From NCBI GenBank assembly GCA_038250135.1, contig JBBSCP010000009.1, forward strand, positions 1 to 31,647: a stretch of DNA of 31,647 nt. The letters are read 5' to 3'. Position numbers and translations under genes: made by a program. The notes beneath the pieces were generated by a model. That model saw nothing but the letters and a program-made list of their open reading frames with translations, was not told the origin of the DNA and did not search any database. Shown here one piece after another: positions 30,608 to 31,647 of this stretch. Every line of letters begins with the position of its first letter. Position 1 is the stretch's first letter. The stretch is from Falsiroseomonas sp038250135. GTDB taxonomy: Bacteria; Pseudomonadota; Alphaproteobacteria; Acetobacterales; Acetobacteraceae.

Positions 30608-31647
30608 ATGGCGCAGCTTTCAGACGATTGTTTCGCTTTCGGAGGCAAGCTGCTGTCGGTGGACGACGCGCAGGCGCTGATCGCCGAACGTATCCCAGCC
30701 ATTGACGGCGCCGAAACAGTGCCGCTCCGCGCTGGCTTGGGCCGCGTGCTGGCCGGGGCGCTGCATGCCCCGGGGCCGCTGCCGCCGTTCTTCAACTCGG
30801 CCGTGGATGGCTATGCCTTTCGCCATCTTGACCTCGCCGCATCTGGCGACACGCTGCTGCCCGTCATGCTGCGCCTTCAGGCCGGGCAGGCGGCGGGGCC
30901 GCTGCCGGCCGGCGCAGCCGCGCGCATCTTCACCGGCGCGCCCATGCCGGCGGGCGCCGACACGGTAATCATGCAGGAGGATGCGGCGGAGGTGGGCGGC
31001 GCGGTCACGATCCCGTCCGGCCTGAAGCGCGGCGCCAATTGCCGTCCGGCCGGTGAGGATGTGGCGCGTGGCGCCGAGGCGCTGCCAGCCGGGCGACGTC
31101 TGACCGCGCCGGACCTCGGCCTTGCTGCCGCGCTGGGCCTCGCGCGGCTGAGCGTGAGGCCGCTATTGCGCGTCGGTGTCTTCTCCACCGGAGATGAGTT
31201 GGCCGAACCGGGCCAGCCGCTCGGCCCGGCGCAGACCTATGATTCCAATCGCTTCACGCTGCTGGCGCTGCTGGCGCGCCTGCCGGTGGAGGCAAGCGAC
31301 CTCGGCATCCTGCCCGACGATGCCGAGGCCACGGTTGCGGCGCTCCGCGCGGCGGCGGCCACGCATGATCTGCTGCTGACCTCTGGCGGCGTCTCGACCG
31401 GCGAGGCCGACTATGTGAAGGCGGCGATCGGGCAGGGCGGCAGCCTGGTGTTCTGGCGCCTCGCCATCAAGCCGGGCCGGCCCGCAGCGATGGGGCTGAT
31501 CGGCGGCACGCCCGTGATCGGCCTTCCCGGCAATCCGGTGGCAGCGGTGGTGACTTTCCTGCACCTCGCGCGCCCGCTGCTTCTGAAGCGTGCCGGCGCG
31601 CTGCCGGAAGTGCTGCCGCGCTTTCGGGCGCAGGCAGATTTCAGCTA
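30608..31647 (+). CDS. moeA: Molybdopterin molybdenumtransferase MoeA, 5' part
   Basis: This enzyme inserts molybdate into adenylated molybdopterin. The first 346 residues are present and the frame runs off the right edge. Motifs in order are NSAVDGYAF (family SAMDGYA, here with Val), IFTGAPMPAGADTVIMQED, GVFSTGDELAEPG, LTSGGVSTGEADYVK, IKPGRPAAMG and GLPGNPVAAVV. The ATG at 30608 is preceded by GGAGG at about 9 nt. It is probably co-transcribed with mobB. Confidence 0.95.
   Translation, partial: MAQLSDDCFAFGGKLLSVDDAQALIAERIPAIDGAETVPLRAGLGRVLAGALHAPGPLPPFFNSAVDGYAFRHLDLAASGDTLLPVMLRLQAGQAAGPLPAGAAARIFTGAPMPAGADTVIMQEDAAEVGGAVTIPSGLKRGANCRPAGEDVARGAEALPAGRRLTAPDLGLAAALGLARLSVRPLLRVGVFSTGDELAEPGQPLGPAQTYDSNRFTLLALLARLPVEASDLGILPDDAEATVAALRAAAATHDLLLTSGGVSTGEADYVKAAIGQGGSLVFWRLAIKPGRPAAMGLIGGTPVIGLPGNPVAAVVTFLHLARPLLLKRAGALPEVLPRFRAQADFS

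Overview
This window comes from a high-GC alphaproteobacterium. The gene order ispA-dxs-tlyA, a formate dehydrogenase locus with DUF6505, DUF6352, DUF3305 and DUF3306 genes, and the codon usage suggest Rhodospirillales, perhaps an Acetobacteraceae or Roseomonas-like lineage. That placement is an inference from gene content, not a measured relationship. About 90 percent of the sequence is coding. No rRNA, tRNA, CRISPR array, insertion sequence or phage gene is visible.

Layout. (1) 1-3203, plus strand: isoprenoid genes ispA (5' truncated) and dxs, then the rRNA methyltransferase tlyA. (2) 3217-4654, minus strand: a 49-residue small gene and a 400-residue protein I cannot name. (3) 4748-9406, minus strand: a three-subunit cytoplasmic molybdo-iron-sulfur oxidoreductase, most likely the sulfite dehydrogenase SoeABC, with a 24-bp tandem repeat carrying the ribosome binding site of its membrane subunit. 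(4) 9462-11488, minus strand: aroC and fabI with a short upstream ORF between them. (5) 11600-15478, plus strand: pdxH, a fused APH/P-loop kinase, a universal stress protein and a pirin. (6) 15426-17263, minus strand: an alpha/beta hydrolase and an NADP-dependent MDR oxidoreductase. (7) 17356-17563: four nested palindromes in about 200 bp. (8) 17561-20908, minus strand: a cytochrome P460-like protein, a TetR regulator and a large multi-[4Fe-4S] protein. (9) 21015-30008, plus strand: an FDH3-type formate dehydrogenase operon with its accessory genes, ending at a strong terminator. (10) 30080-31647, plus strand: mobB and moeA (3' truncated), for molybdenum cofactor synthesis.

How it fits together. 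Regions 3 and 8-10 form a molybdoenzyme neighbourhood. Formate dehydrogenase (exported through Tat) and the probable sulfite dehydrogenase (no Tat signal) both need bis-MGD, and mobB and moeA act in the late steps of that cofactor's synthesis. A TorD-like chaperone, a Tat-signal mini-protein, a degenerate biotin/lipoate-ligase-like protein and four uncharacterised families are joined by 4-nt stop/start overlaps ahead of the formate dehydrogenase subunits. They look like a maturation or electron-transfer module. The least explained features are that module, the palindrome cluster at 17356-17563, and the TetR-operator-P460 arrangement at 17561-18818.
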